Positions 39,236-49,475 of a DNA stretch of 64,000 bases are shown piece by piece. Source of the stretch: Chamaelirium japonicum. Taxonomy: Eukaryota > Streptophyta > Magnoliopsida > Liliales > Melanthiaceae. Location: positions 124,001 to 188,000 of the forward strand of contig CANTAL010000025.1 in assembly GCA_947650365.1 (NCBI GenBank). The letters run 5' to 3'. The notes under the pieces were generated by a model. It made no database searches, was not told where the DNA came from, and saw only the letters and a list, made by a program, of their open reading frames with translations. Positions within the stretch are counted from its first letter, which is position 1. The number at the start of each line of letters is the position of its first letter. Position numbers and translations under genes: made by a program.

Positions 39236-40495
39236 GGAGTTTTTATGATTATCAGTATGAACTTGTCGAGTCCAGCCGACCAGTCACAAGAAATCGAAGA
39301 GAGAAACGAAGACATAAAAGAAACAAGAAGAGGTAAGAGAATAGAGAGAAAAACAAAAACAGAAGAGAGAGAAGAGAGAAGAGAATGAAAAGATAAATGA
39401 AGAGAGAAGAGAGAAGAAGTCTTCCCTCTTCTGTCTTTATTTCTTATTTAGTTTTCTTCTCTCTCTTCTATCTTCGTTTCTCTCTCTTATTTAATGGGTC
39501 AGGGTTTCCCATAGATTACTTAGACCCTAAGTAAGCTTACCATATAAATAATATATGACCCCTTTACTGTAGGGCATGTTTGATGGCTCTCACTTTCTCG
39601 TATCTCACAATACGTTATCAACACAAATATGTCGAGCCCAGCCAACCAGTCACAAGAAAACGGAGAGAGAAACGAAGACAGAAGAGAGAGAAGAAGGGAG
39701 AAGAGAATAGAGAGAAACGAAAAGAGAAGAGAGAAGAAGTCCTGCTCTAGACCATTGGCCATGGGTATAGGTGTGAAGTTCTTCAGTCCATTCGCCATAG
39801 GTATCGGTGTGAAGTAAGAAGGAATCTAAATTCTAAAACTCTAATTCTCAATAATATAACTAAATCTCTCCGTTCTCTTCTCTCTTCTCCAATGGATTAG
39901 GGTTTCATATAGATTGCTTATGCCCTAAGTAAGCTTACCCTATAAATAATATACGACCCCTTTAGGGTAGGGCATATTTGACGGCTCTCTCTTTCTCCCA
40001 TCTCACAACACGCTATCAGCACGAACATATTGAGCCCAGCCGACCAGTCAAAAGAAAATAGAGAGAGAAATTAAAATATAAGAGAGAGAAACGAAGAAAG
40101 AAGAAGTTCTGCTCCAGTCTATAAGCCATGGGTATTGGTGTGTAGTAAAAAGGAATCTGAATTCCAAAACTCTACTTTTTAATATTTATACGACCCGTTT
40201 AGGGTGGGGCACTTTTGACGACTCTTACTTTCTCCCATCTCATAACATGTTATCAGCACGAATATGTCGAGCCCAACTGACCAGTCATAAGAATACGGAG
40301 AGAGAAACGAACACAGAAGAGAGAGAAGAAAATGGAGAGATAAACGAAGAGAGAAGCAGCTCTACTCTAGTCCATTGGTCACAGGTATAGGTATGAAGTA
40401 AGAAGGAATCTAAATTCCAAAACTCCACCTCCCAATAATATAATTAAATCTCTCAGTTCTCTTCTATTTTCTAATATGGATAAGGGTTTCCTATA
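39236..40495 (+). repeat. Forward LTR-like array
   Basis: Forward modules with TATA boxes near 39,541 and 39,940. It includes the fused 3' boxes at 39,775-39,800 (gaagttcttcagtccattcg). 38.36-39.58 kb and 40.17-41.39 kb form a 1.8-kb direct repeat with the islands inside. Confidence 0.78.
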
Positions 40496-41068
40496 ACAAT
40501 AGTTTATCTCAACGTTATTATGATTATCATTGTAATGGTATTATACTTTTTTTAATTAAATTAATTATTTATTGAATTATTAAATCATTTAAATATTTTA
40601 CTAATTTTAATAATTTATTAATCAAGTTTTTAGTGAATTAATTAATTAATTTAATTATATAATTATCTAGTTATTTAATTAAATTTACTATTTTATTTAT
40701 TTAATTTTTTTATATTATTTAATAATTAAATTGGGAAACTATTTAATTGTTTAAATTACTAATTAAAGAAATAATGATTTAATTATATAATTAACTTATT
40801 AATTTATTTTATTAGTTATTTCTTTAATTATTATTTTATTTTTAAATAATTAAATAATTAGTCATGTATTTAATTGTTTAAAAACTTATTTAGTGAAGAA
40901 ATATATTAAATAGTTATTTACTTAAACAAATAAAAAATTTAATTATTAAATTTTTTATAGTTAAATAAATAATAATTTAAATAAATTATTATATTATTAA
41001 ATAATTATAAAATTATTTTATAAATTATATAATATTAATTAAAACTATTGAGAAGTGGAGTTTTTATG
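40496..41068. repeat. AT-rich island 11 (duplicate of island 10)
   Basis: Opens 'acaatagtttatctcaacgt' and closes 'aaaactattgagaagtggag'. 'ttgggaaactatttaattgt' near 40,731 is the family word. Collinear with 38,691-39,235. Confidence 0.78.
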
Positions 41069-41810
41069 ATTATCACCACAAACATGTCGAACCCAGTCAC
41101 AAGAAAACAGAGAGAGAAACGAAGATAGAAGAGAGAGAAGAAGAGAGAAGAGAATGGAGAGATAAACGAATACTGAAGAAAGTGAAGAAGAAAGAAGAGA
41201 ACGGATAGATAAATGAAGAGAGAAGAGAGAAGAAGTCTTCCCTCTTCTGTCTTTGTTTCTCTCTTCATTTTCTTCTCTCTCTTTTCATTTCTCTCTCTTA
41301 TTTAATGGATTAGGGTTTCCCATAGATTACTTAGGCCCTAAGTAAGCTTACCCTATAAATAATATACGACTACTTTAGGGCAGGGCACGTTTGACGGCTT
41401 TCTTTTTCTCCCATCTCACAACACGTTATCAATACGAACATGTCGAGCCTAGCCAACCAGTTATAAGAAAATAGAGAGAGAAACGAAGACAGAAGAGAAA
41501 GAAGAAGAGAGAAGAGAACGGAGAGATAAACGAAGAAAGAAGAGAAAAGAAGTTCTATTGTAGTTTATTAGCCACGGGTATTGGTGTGAAGTGAAAAGGA
41601 ATCTAAATTCCAAAACTCCCCTACTTAATAATATAATTAAATCTGTCCGTTCTTTTCTCTCTTCTCCCATGGATTAGGGTTTCCTATAAGTTGTTTAGAC
41701 CCTAATTAAGCTTCCCCTATAAATAATATAGGACCCCTTTAGGGTAGGGCACGTTTGACGACTTTCTCTTTCTCCCATCTCACAACACATTATCAGCACG
41801 AACATGTCGA
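41069..41810 (+). repeat. Forward LTR-like array interrupted by the CACTA element
   Basis: Forward units with TATA near 41,353 and 41,718. The last one stops in 'aacatgtcga' exactly where the CACTA terminus begins. The module resumes at 48,810 with 'cagccgactagtcacaagaa', so the transposon landed between 'gtcga' and 'cagccgac' of one module. Confidence 0.8.
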
Positions 41811-41865
41811 CACTATAAAAAAAAACATTTTTTACCGACAGAATATATCCATTGGTAATATTGGG
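41811..41865 (+). repeat. CACTA terminal inverted repeat and first subterminal motif
   Basis: 'cactataaaaaaaaacattt' gives the diagnostic CACTA start, and 'accgacagaatatatccatt' gives the subterminal transposase-binding-like motif. A complementary perfect partner is not found at the right end. Confidence 0.8.
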
Positions 41866-41879
41866 TTTTCATCGGTAAC

Positions 41880-44305
41880 AATTCATATTTAGATGTTTTT
41901 TCGTATTTCGAATTTGTGAGCAAGTTTTAAGTAGTAATTGTAAGAATTTACCCACCGATTGACTAATTTAAAGTCTAAGCGTTGAAAAATCATAAGTTAG
42001 TGTGTTTCGGATTTTGAAATTGGTTTGGATTCGATCGGATCGTCATCGAATCGTATCCGATAAATTGTACTTGGATGTTTTTTTATATTTTAGACTTGCT
42101 AGCAAGTTCTAATTAGATGTTTTAAATTTACCCTCCGATTGACAAATTTAGAGTCTAAGCGTTCAAAAATTATAAGTTAGCGTGTTTCAGATTTGAAATT
42201 GGTTTGGATTCAATCAGATCATCATCGGATCACATTCGATAATTTGTACTTAGATTTTTTTTGTATTTCAGACTTGCGAGCAAGTTTTAAGTAGATATTT
42301 TAACAATTTACCCTCCGATTGACTACTTTAGAGTCTAAGCGTTGAAAAATCATAAGTTAGCATGTTTTAAATTTTGAACTTGTTTTGGATTCGATAGAAT
42401 TATCATCGGATCACATCCGATATTTCGTACTTAGAAGTTTTTTCGTATTTTGGACTTGCGAGCAAGTTTTAAATAGATATTTTGAGAATTTACCCTCCGA
42501 TTGACTAATTTAGAATCTAAGCATTGGAGAATCATAAGTTAGCGTGTTTCAAATTTTGAAGTTGGTTTGGATTCGATCGGATCGTCATCGGATTGCATCT
42601 GATAATTCGTATTTGGATGTTTTTTATATTATGGACTTGCGAGCAAGTTCTAATTAGATATTTTAAGAATTTACCCTCCGATTGACCAATTTAGAGTCTA
42701 AGCGTTCAAAAATTATACGTTTGCTAGTTTAGGATTTGAAATTGGTTTGGATTCGATCGAATTGTCATCGAATCACATTCGATAATTCGTTCTTAGATTT
42801 TTTTTTATATTTTGGACTTACGAGCAAATTTTAAGTATATATTTTAAGAATTTACCCTCCGATTGACTAATTTAGAGTCTAAGCGTTCAAAATCATAAGT
42901 TAGCGTGTTTCGGATTTTGAAATTGGTTTGGATTCGATTGGATCATTATCGGATCACATCTGATAATTCGTACTTGGATGTTTTTCATATTTCGGACTTG
43001 CAAGCAAGTTCTAATTAGATATTTTAACAATTTACACTCCGATTGATCAATTTAGAGTCTAAGTGTTCAAAAATCATAAGTTAGCGTGTTTCAGATTTGA
43101 AATTAGTTTGGATTCGATCGGATCATCATCAGATCGCATCCGATAATTCGTACTTGGATATTTTTTGTATTTCAGACTTGCGAGCAAGTTCTAATTAGAT
43201 ATTTTAACAATTTATCTTTCGATTGACCAATTTAGAGTCTAAGCATTCAAAAATTATAAGTTAGCGTGTTTCGGATTTTAAATTGGTTTGGATTCGATCG
43301 GATCGTCATCGGATTACATCCGATAATTCGTACTTGGATGTTTTTTCGTATTTCGGACTTGCAAGCATGTTTTAAGTAGTTATTTTGTATTTCGGACTTG
43401 CGAGAAAGTTCTAATTAGATATTTTATGCATTTACCCTCCGATTGACCAAGTTAGAGTCTAAGCATTCAAAAATCATAAGTTAGCTTGTCTTATATTTGA
43501 AATTAGTTTGGATTCGATCGGATCGTCATCGGATTGCATTCGATAATTTGTACTTAGATTTTCTTTTGTATTTCGGACTTGAAAGCAAGTTTAAAGTAGA
43601 TATTTTAATAATTTACCCTCCGATTGACTAATTTAGAGTCTAAGCGTTGAAAAATCTTAAGTTAGCGTGTTTCGGATTTTGAACTTTGTTTGGATTCAAT
43701 TGAATCATCATCAGATCGCATCCGATAATTCGTACTTGGAAGTTTTTTCGTATTTCTGACTTGCGAGCAAGTTTTAAGTAGATATATTAAGAATTTACCC
43801 TCCGATTGACTAATTTAGAATCTAAGCGTTGGGAAATCATAAGTTAGCATGTTTCAGATTTTGAAGTTGGGTTGGATTCGATCGGATCAACATCGGATCA
43901 CATCCGATAATTCGTACTTGAATTTTTTTTTGTATTTCGGACTTGCGAGCAAGTTCTAAATAGATATTTTAAGAATTTACCCTCTGATTGATCAATTTAG
44001 AGTCTAAGCGTTCAAAAATCATAACTTATCGAGTTTCAGATTTGAAATTGGTTTGGATTCGATCGGATCATCATTGGATTGCATCCGATAATTTGTACTT
44101 GTTTTTTTTTTTGTATTTCAGACTTGCGAATAAGTTTTAAGTAGATATATTTAGAATTTACTCTCCGATTGACTAATTTAGAGTCTAAGCATTCAAAAAT
44201 CATAAATTAGCGTTTTTGGATTTTGAACTTGGTTTGGATTCGATCGGATCGTCATCGGATCGCATCTGATAATTCATACATGGATGTTTTTTCGTATAAC
44301 AAGAG
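41880..44305. repeat. 13 tandem copies of a ~181-bp subterminal repeat
   Basis: The phrase 'tggtttggattcgatc' or a close variant starts at about 42,021, 42,200, 42,381, 42,563, 42,743, 42,924, 43,104, 43,284, 43,504, 43,686, 43,868, 44,049 and 44,230. Spacing is 179-182 bp except for one 220-bp interval, where a 40-bp piece (attttgtatttcggacttgc) is duplicated at about 43,381. Each unit holds 'ggacttgcgagcaagtt', 'accctccgattga' and a hyphenated palindrome around gattcgatcgga/catccgat. Long subterminal arrays are common in CACTA elements. The array abuts the transposase relic without a gap. Confidence 0.9.
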
Positions 44306-46313
44306 ATAACAATCGCTGCATAAGAACATGACAATCATGACTCTTTAATCTAGACAACTTTCGGTCGTTCTCTTACATGTATCGTGCGATATTCGAAGAG
44401 TAACCATCCGGCGTTTTCACAGACCATAGGAATGCACATATGGCTGTCTTCTGCTGTGAGCTCATGGTATAGCATGCAACTGGCAATACATACTTTTCCC
44501 CAATCTCTTGGGGATGAAGTGATTTTTGGATGCCTAACTCCTTAAGATTGAGTTAAAATTTAAGATTATCTTTCATCTTACCATCGAGATTCAGTAGTGT
44601 TCCTATAATATTGTCACATATATTTTTCTCGATATATATGATATCCAAGTTATGCTGCAAGAGTAGGCTGCTCCAATACGATAGTTTAAAGAAAATACTC
44701 TTCTTCTTCCAGTTATACTCACGCGCAGATTCTTCATGCGTTATCTTCTTTTTGCTTTTCCCAAGTGTCACCGCATCAAGCTGATCCAATTCACATAAGA
44801 CTTCTACCCCCGAAAGCTGCTCTGGAGCCTTTGCAAGTTTCTTCTTGCCGTTGAATGCTCTTTTGTTCTGCCTCCACTTATGGCCGTTAACAAGGAACCT
44901 TTGATGGCCTATATAACAGAACTTGCCTCCGTTCTTTAACCGTAATGAATCTGTCTCCTTATTGTATGTAGGGCACCCTAATTTTCCTTTAGTACTCCAC
45001 CCGGATAAGTTGCAATATGCAAGAAAATCGTTGATGGTCCATAGAAGTGTTGTATGTATTTTAAAATTCTAGCACAATGAGACGTCATACGTATCAGCCC
45101 CAACTTCCCATAACTCGTTCAACTCCTTAGTCAACGGCTGCAAGTGAACGTCAATATCATTACCAGGTGACCTGGGTTCAGGAATGAGCAAAGAGAGCAT
45201 TGCGTATGGCTTTTTGAAGCACATCCAGGGAGGTAAATTATATAGAACTAGGACAACTGGCCAAATGTTATACGACACACTCATATTCCCAAAGGGATTG
45301 AAGCCATTGCTAGCAAGCCCTAACCTGACGTTGCGAACTTCATATATGAATTAAGGATAGATCTGATCAAAATCTTTTCATGTCAGAGAGTCGGTCGGAT
45401 GTCTTATAACCCCATCATCTATACGTTCTCGTGTATGCCACCTCATGTGCTCAGCAGTCTTCGATGACATAAACAACCTCTGAAGCCTGTCCCTAAGCAG
45501 AAAGTATTGGAGAACCTTTGTAGATACATTTTTCTTTTTTTGATTAGTACTAAACTTGGTATTCGCCTCTTTATATCTCGTTGCTCCATATATGTGGCAT
45601 GATCGCACATGTTTGTACTCCTTTGGGTATAACATACAATCATTCATGCATGCATCAATTTTGTCATAACCGAGCCCGAGATCTTTAATTGTCTTCTTTG
45701 CTTCGTAGAATGATTTCGATACTGTCTCACCTATAGGAAAAGTCTCTTTCAATAACTCTGCCAATATATTAAATGACTTATTACTCCAACCATTGAGGCA
45801 CTTCAAATAAAGAAGCTTTACAGTAAAAGAGAGTTTTGAAAATTTTGATCTCATACCTCGAGTATAGAGGTTGTTCAGCATCCTTAAGCAATCTGTAGAA
45901 CTTGTCCGCTTCAATATTGGGTTGATCACCTGACGGTGTTTACGTGCCTATTCTACCTTGCAAATCATGTATCATACCTTGGATATCATCGCCATCATCC
46001 GTATTAATATTATTATCATTGATCACTGTGTTCGCATTTTTACCGTGACCTGCATGGGGACTACATCTAGTTCCTCACCGTGTAAGAACCAATGAGTATA
46101 GCTAATGGGAATGCCACACATTACCAGATCAACCTCGTATTCCTCTCGAACCTTCCTAATCACCCTTCCGTAGTCTATATAGGGACACATAATTTTTTCA
46201 TCAAGCGGTGCAAGATGCTCAAATACAAAATCTAAAAATTTCCTGACTCCTTCTCTGTACTCTTGGCTCATCCGATTCGAATTACTCATCCAACTCTTAT
46301 CGATCGAAGACAT
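44299..46313 (-). pseudogene. CACTA TNP2-like transposase relic
   Basis: Transposase that would bind element ends and catalyse excision and insertion in the nucleus. The N-terminus 'MSSIDKSWM' at 46,313 opens a transposase-associated domain (CPYIDYGRV, then HWFLHGEEL) to about 46,060. The next block has 'KCLNGWSNKSF' and 'CMNDCMLYPKEY' (45,618-45,650), both TNP2 hallmarks. Then comes 'RNVRLGLASNGFNPFGNM' (about 45,275-45,335), followed by 'LPPWMCFKKPYAMLSLLIP', 'HKWRQNKRAFNG', 'LDIIYIEKNICDNIIGTLLN' and 'RLKSHDCHVLMQRLL' near 44,310. At least one frameshift near 45,860 and in-frame stops (for example TGA at 45,378-45,380, where the family has Trp) split it. Asn replaces the usual Asp of DGFNPF at 45,306-45,308. 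About 670 codons remain; the C-terminal part is replaced by the 181-bp array. The start is chosen from the family N-terminus. Confidence 0.9.
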
Positions 46314-46590
46314 CTTTGTCTATCTTTCCACGTAACAGCTGCAGTAATTTCAAACCATGTCTATCAGACTCCGCACAATTTTAGTTAATGGAAAAATGGC
46401 GATAGCTTCTGCCCAATTTTAGTTAATAAAAAAATCCCAAGCCCAAAAGCCAATCATCGGTTGTGGCAAGCTACACCATTTTTTAAAACCTAAAATGGCT
46501 TAAATGATTGATGTTAGGATTTTATGGTAAGTACATACTAGTTTTTTTTTTAGCATCACACTGTATCTCATATGTGGGGGGTTAAAGCTG
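46314..46590. other. Non-coding stretch inside the CACTA element
   Basis: Lies upstream of the transposase relic on its coding strand, so it would be 5' leader or intron. I see no ORF, no motif beyond a T-run at 46,540, and no module sequence. Confidence 0.6.
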
Positions 46591-47480
46591 AGCCAATCTT
46601 TGGCCGACTTGAGCTTGTTTACGAGCCTAAACTTCAGACTAGGCTATGCTCAATTAGTGATTGAACAGTCCCTTATGGAGCTTGTTCATGATCCTAAACT
46701 TCATACTATGATATATGTTAGGCTTATTCAAGTCATTTATGAGCCTATCCATGAGCCATTTATGAGCCTATCAAGTTTGTTCATGAGCTTTGCTCACAAG
46801 CCCTAAACAAGCATGTTCGCGAGCCCAAACGAGCCGAGCTTTGGTCTACTTAAGCCTGGCTCATTTATTAAATGAGCCTAAACCGAGCTTTGGTCGGCTT
46901 GAGCTTGTTCATGAGCCTAAACTTCAGACTAGGCTATGCTCAAATAGTGATTGAATAGTCCCTTATCGAGTTTGTTCACGAGTCTAAACTTCATACTAGG
47001 CTATATGTTAGGCTTATTCAAGCCATTTATGAGCCTATTCATGAGCCTTTTATGAGCCTATCGAGCTTGTTCATGAGCTTTGCTCACAAGCCCTAAACAG
47101 GCATGTTCATGAGCCCAAACGAGTTGAGATTTGGTTTGCTTGAGCTTGGCTCATTTATTAAATGAGCCTAAACCGATCTTTGGTCGGCTCGAGCTTGTTC
47201 ACGAGCCTATTCACGAGCCTAAACTTCAGACTAGGCTATGCTCAATTAGTGATTGAACAATCCCTTATCGAGCTTGTTCACGAGCCTAAACTTCATACTA
47301 GGCTATATGTTAAGCTTATTTAAGCCACTTATGAGCCTATTCAGAAGCCCTTTATGAGCCTATCGAGCTTGTTCATGAGCTTTGCTCACAAGCCCTAAAT
47401 AAGCATATTCGTGAACCAAAACGAGCCTAGATTTGGTCTGCATGAGCTTGGCTCGTTTATTAAATGAGCCTATACTCTAG
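46591..47480. repeat. Three tandem ~290-bp GAGCCT-rich repeats
   Basis: 'ctttggccgacttgagcttg' at 46,598, 'ctttggtcggcttgagcttg' at 46,888 and 'ctttggtcggctcgagcttg' at 47,178 mark unit starts exactly 290 bp apart. Units end in the near-perfect palindrome 'ggctcatttattaaatgagc(c)' at 46,858-46,878, again near 47,149 and 47,451. The third unit has a small internal duplication (acgagcctattcacgagcct). The 68-residue ORF over it is a by-product. Origin unknown; it may be a separate insertion in the 5' part of the transposon. Confidence 0.85.
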
Positions 47481-48245
47481 GCTTGGGCTTGGCTTGACTA
47501 GTAACCGAATGAACTCGAACGAGCTTTTATCGAGCCAAGCCGCGAGCCGCTCACGAACAGCTTTGTTCGTTTACAGCTATACCTAAACCTAAACCTAACC
47601 TAACCCCTAAACCTAATTTCTGAAAATGTAACTTTCTGAAAAATTCCCATAATTCTGAATCAGAATTGGATTTTGAAAATTTGAAATTTCAGAATCAGAA
47701 TCAAAATAATATTTGGGATTTTAAAATTTTTTGACAATTTTTTGAACACCTCTATTTCGATCCGATCCGATCCATCCGAAAATCAGCCCTAGATAAAATG
47801 ATAAAATCAAAAATTAAGTAGTTGAACAATGGGTATTGTGCTAGCAATTCAAACTTTAGGGTGTGTTTTGGAACAAAACAGTTGACAAAAGGGGTATTGT
47901 GCTAACATTTCAAATTTTAGGGTGCGAATTTACAGATCAAGGCTTGGCTGAGTATGCGTGCACAATGTGCGCACGGTGCAGCAGCCGAGCATGGATGATG
48001 TGCTCGATTGACACGAACCATTTGCATCAATCGAGCCGTTGGATTGACCATACTCGAATGCAACACAATTGCAAGGGGTTAATTAATTAATATCCATTTT
48101 ATAGAAAAATTCTTAAAAAGACATGTTATAATTTCAGTTCAGATGATTATAGTAGTCTCGATCGGCATGTGCGCTTGAGCCCACTAATCACTAGTATGAA
48201 CTCAAGTGTATAAGTAGATGACAAAAGAGATTTTGTGCTAACATT
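47481..48245. other. Non-coding CACTA interior with short direct repeats
   Basis: Holds a degenerate telomere-like run (cctaaacctaaacctaacct at 47,583) and a ccgatccgatcc patch near 47,762. It also has three short direct copies of 'ggtattgtgctaacatttca' type: 47,832 (as gctagcaattca), 47,892 and 48,229. The last two bracket about 290 bp, which suggests a filled insertion between repeats. A 75-residue ORF at 47,863-48,090 matches nothing I recognise and crosses a repeat copy. Confidence 0.6.
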
Positions 48246-48252
48246 TCAAACA

Positions 48253-48535
48253 TTAGTATGCGATTTGGAAGAAAAATAAACTAAGGGGGAGAGGGAGGAG
48301 GAGGAGAAGGAGGAGCTCACCAGAGAGGGAGAGGGAGGCCTCAAGGAGGAGGAGGAGCAACAACGCCGGTAGAGGGGAGGTCAAGCAGCATCGCCGGTTG
48401 GTGGCGCGCGGAAGGGGAGGGGAGGGGTGGCAGGTCAGAGGCACACGAGAGAGGAGAGGAAGGCCAGGGAAGCGGGGAATTAGATCGAGATAGAGGGGAG
48501 GGAGGCCGGGGAGGGGGGGGTATATAATTTAGATC
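48253..48535 (-). promoter_or_regulatory. GC-rich promoter / first-exon-like region of the CACTA transposase
   Basis: The only GC-rich stretch in the window. On the minus strand a TATA-like 'aaattatatac' (48,530-48,520) is followed at once by C-runs and a pyrimidine-rich leader. An ATG-initiated frame runs from 48,444, with Leu/Ser/Pro-rich residues. At 48,320 there is a good 5' splice-site match (ctctg/gtgagctc). This is where a promoter and first exon would be expected, upstream of the relic at 46,313 on the same strand. Function is inferred from position and sequence only. Confidence 0.45.
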
Positions 48536-48574
48536 GAAACAGAAAGGGGATCTGGGATCGGGTGGTTATTAAAT

Positions 48575-48809
48575 GTAGGATTTTTTACCGACATATACAT
48601 CCGTTGGTATAATATTTATACCAACAGTCTTATATTAATAGTACCGACGGAACAGATATATACTGTCGGTAATATAACATTTTATCGACGAATAAATATA
48701 TTACCATCTGTATATTAATTATGTGACGGATATAAATATACCATCGGGAAAAATAAACAAAAAAATTAGCAAAATATAAAATATATTATACCTATGAATT
48801 AATAGATAT
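48575..48809. repeat. Right subterminal region of the CACTA element
   Basis: Inverted and direct copies of an ACCGACR...YGTYGGTA word: 'taccgacatatacatccg' at 48,586, 'accgacggaacagatata' near 48,641, 'actgtcggtaatataac' near 48,667. These mirror the left-end motif. The last 100 bp are AT-rich without a terminal CACTA/TAGTG. Confidence 0.75.
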
Positions 48810-49335
48810 CAGCCGACTAGTCACAAGAAAACGAGGAGAGAAGAGAGAAGAGAGAAGAGAGAAGAAGTCCTGCTCTAGTCCATTGGGCACGGGTATTGGT
48901 ATGAAGTGCTCCAGTCCATTCACTATGGGTATAGGTGTGAAGTAAAAAGGAATCTAAATTCCAAAACTCCACTTCTTAATAATATAATTAATTCTCTCTG
49001 TTCTTTTTTCTTTGTCTTCCATGGATTAGGGTTTTCTATAGATTGCTTAGGCCCTAAGTAAGGTTACCCTATAAATAATATACGACCCTTCTAGGGTCGG
49101 GCATGTTTGACGGCTCTCTCTGTCTTCCATCTCATAACACATTATCAGCACGAACATGTCGAGCCTAGCCGACCAGTTATAAGAAAACGGAGGGAGAAAC
49201 GATGACAGAAGAGAGAGAAGAAGAGAGAAGAGAACGGAAAGATAAATGAAAAGAGAAGAGAGGAAGTCCTGCTCCAGTCCATTGGCCATGAGTATAGGTG
49301 TGAAGAATGAATCTAAATTCCAAAACTCCACTTCT
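48810..49335 (+). repeat. Forward LTR-like array right of the CACTA insertion
   Basis: Resumes the interrupted module with 'cagccgactagtcacaagaa', then a shortened purine tract and fused 3' boxes (gaagtgctccagtccattca at 48,903), and a further full unit with TATA near 49,070. Ends at the island terminus (caatagtatcatctcaatat). Confidence 0.78.
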
Positions 49336-49475
49336 CAATAGTATCATCTCAATATTATTATGATTATTATAGTAACATAACTATAATTTTTTAAATAAAT
49401 TAATCATTTATTTAATTATTAAATAATTTAAATAACTTAATTTTGTAATTATTTAATTATCTAGTTATTTAACAT
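49336..49475. repeat. AT-rich island 12, short
   Basis: About 140 bp: terminus 'agtatcatctcaatattatt', then A+T, then cut into a reverse module at 'aacatgttatgacatgggag'. No coding content. Confidence 0.7.

Larger units (their letters stand above)
24690..40290. repeat. Giant palindrome centred near 32,050
   Basis: The left arm (24,690 to 32,050) is matched in inverted orientation by the right arm (32,060 to about 40,290). Anchor pairs (left start, right end): taaaggc 31,325/32,780; aatatttatacg 31,091/33,011; actgattagg 30,801/33,310; gttgtgagataag 30,250/34,326; ttatagg 29,965/34,604; island edge 29,152/35,417; ccgtcggatc 27,738/37,128; gatgaactattgctatgg 26,332/38,704; ggcgaatggactgaag 24,932/39,796. 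Sums drift from 64,105 to 65,036, which means a few insertions of up to about 0.5 kb. Arms are diverged at many sites, so this is not a simple read fold-back. Confidence 0.8.
41811..48809 (-). mobile_element. CACTA (En/Spm, CMC superfamily) DNA transposon, degenerate
   Basis: A cut-and-paste DNA transposon of about 7.0 kb whose transposase reads on the minus strand, so the right end is its 5' side. The left end starts 'cactataaaaaaaaacattt' followed by 'taccgacagaatatatcc', a typical CACTA terminus with a subterminal ACCGACAG motif. ACCGACR words recur near the right end (48,588-48,690). No 'tagtg' end is present at the right, where host sequence resumes 'cagccgac'. The family makes 3-bp target duplications; 'cga' precedes the left end but is not found at the right, so terminus and flank were probably lost. 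The order of parts is given in the entries below. It cannot be autonomous. Confidence 0.88.

Noticed and set aside
24690-40290. Palindrome as a simple sequencing or assembly fold-back artefact.
   Set aside because: Arms differ at many positions and by indels up to about 0.5 kb, whereas an artefact would give near-identical arms. Assembly error remains possible for the 25.4-kb duplication and is listed there as a test.
41880-44305. Possible centromeric satellite (unit near 180 bp).
   Set aside because: The length is satellite-like, but the array has only 13 units, lies inside a CACTA element, and fits the known subterminal repeats of this class.
45443-45643. 66-residue ORF overlapping the transposase relic.
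   Set aside because: It is a different frame of the TNP2 coding strand. The family motifs lie in the longer overlapping frame.
46600-46806. 68-residue plus-strand ORF.
   Set aside because: It lies wholly inside the 290-bp tandem repeat and is not kept open in all units.
47577-47622. Telomere-like CCTAAA words.
   Set aside because: The run is short, irregular and inside a transposon. It is not evidence of a chromosome end, only of an A/C-rich slip sequence.
47863-48090. 75-residue plus-strand ORF in the CACTA interior.
   Set aside because: No recognisable domain, it overlaps a short direct repeat, and it is opposite to the transposase strand. Treated as chance.
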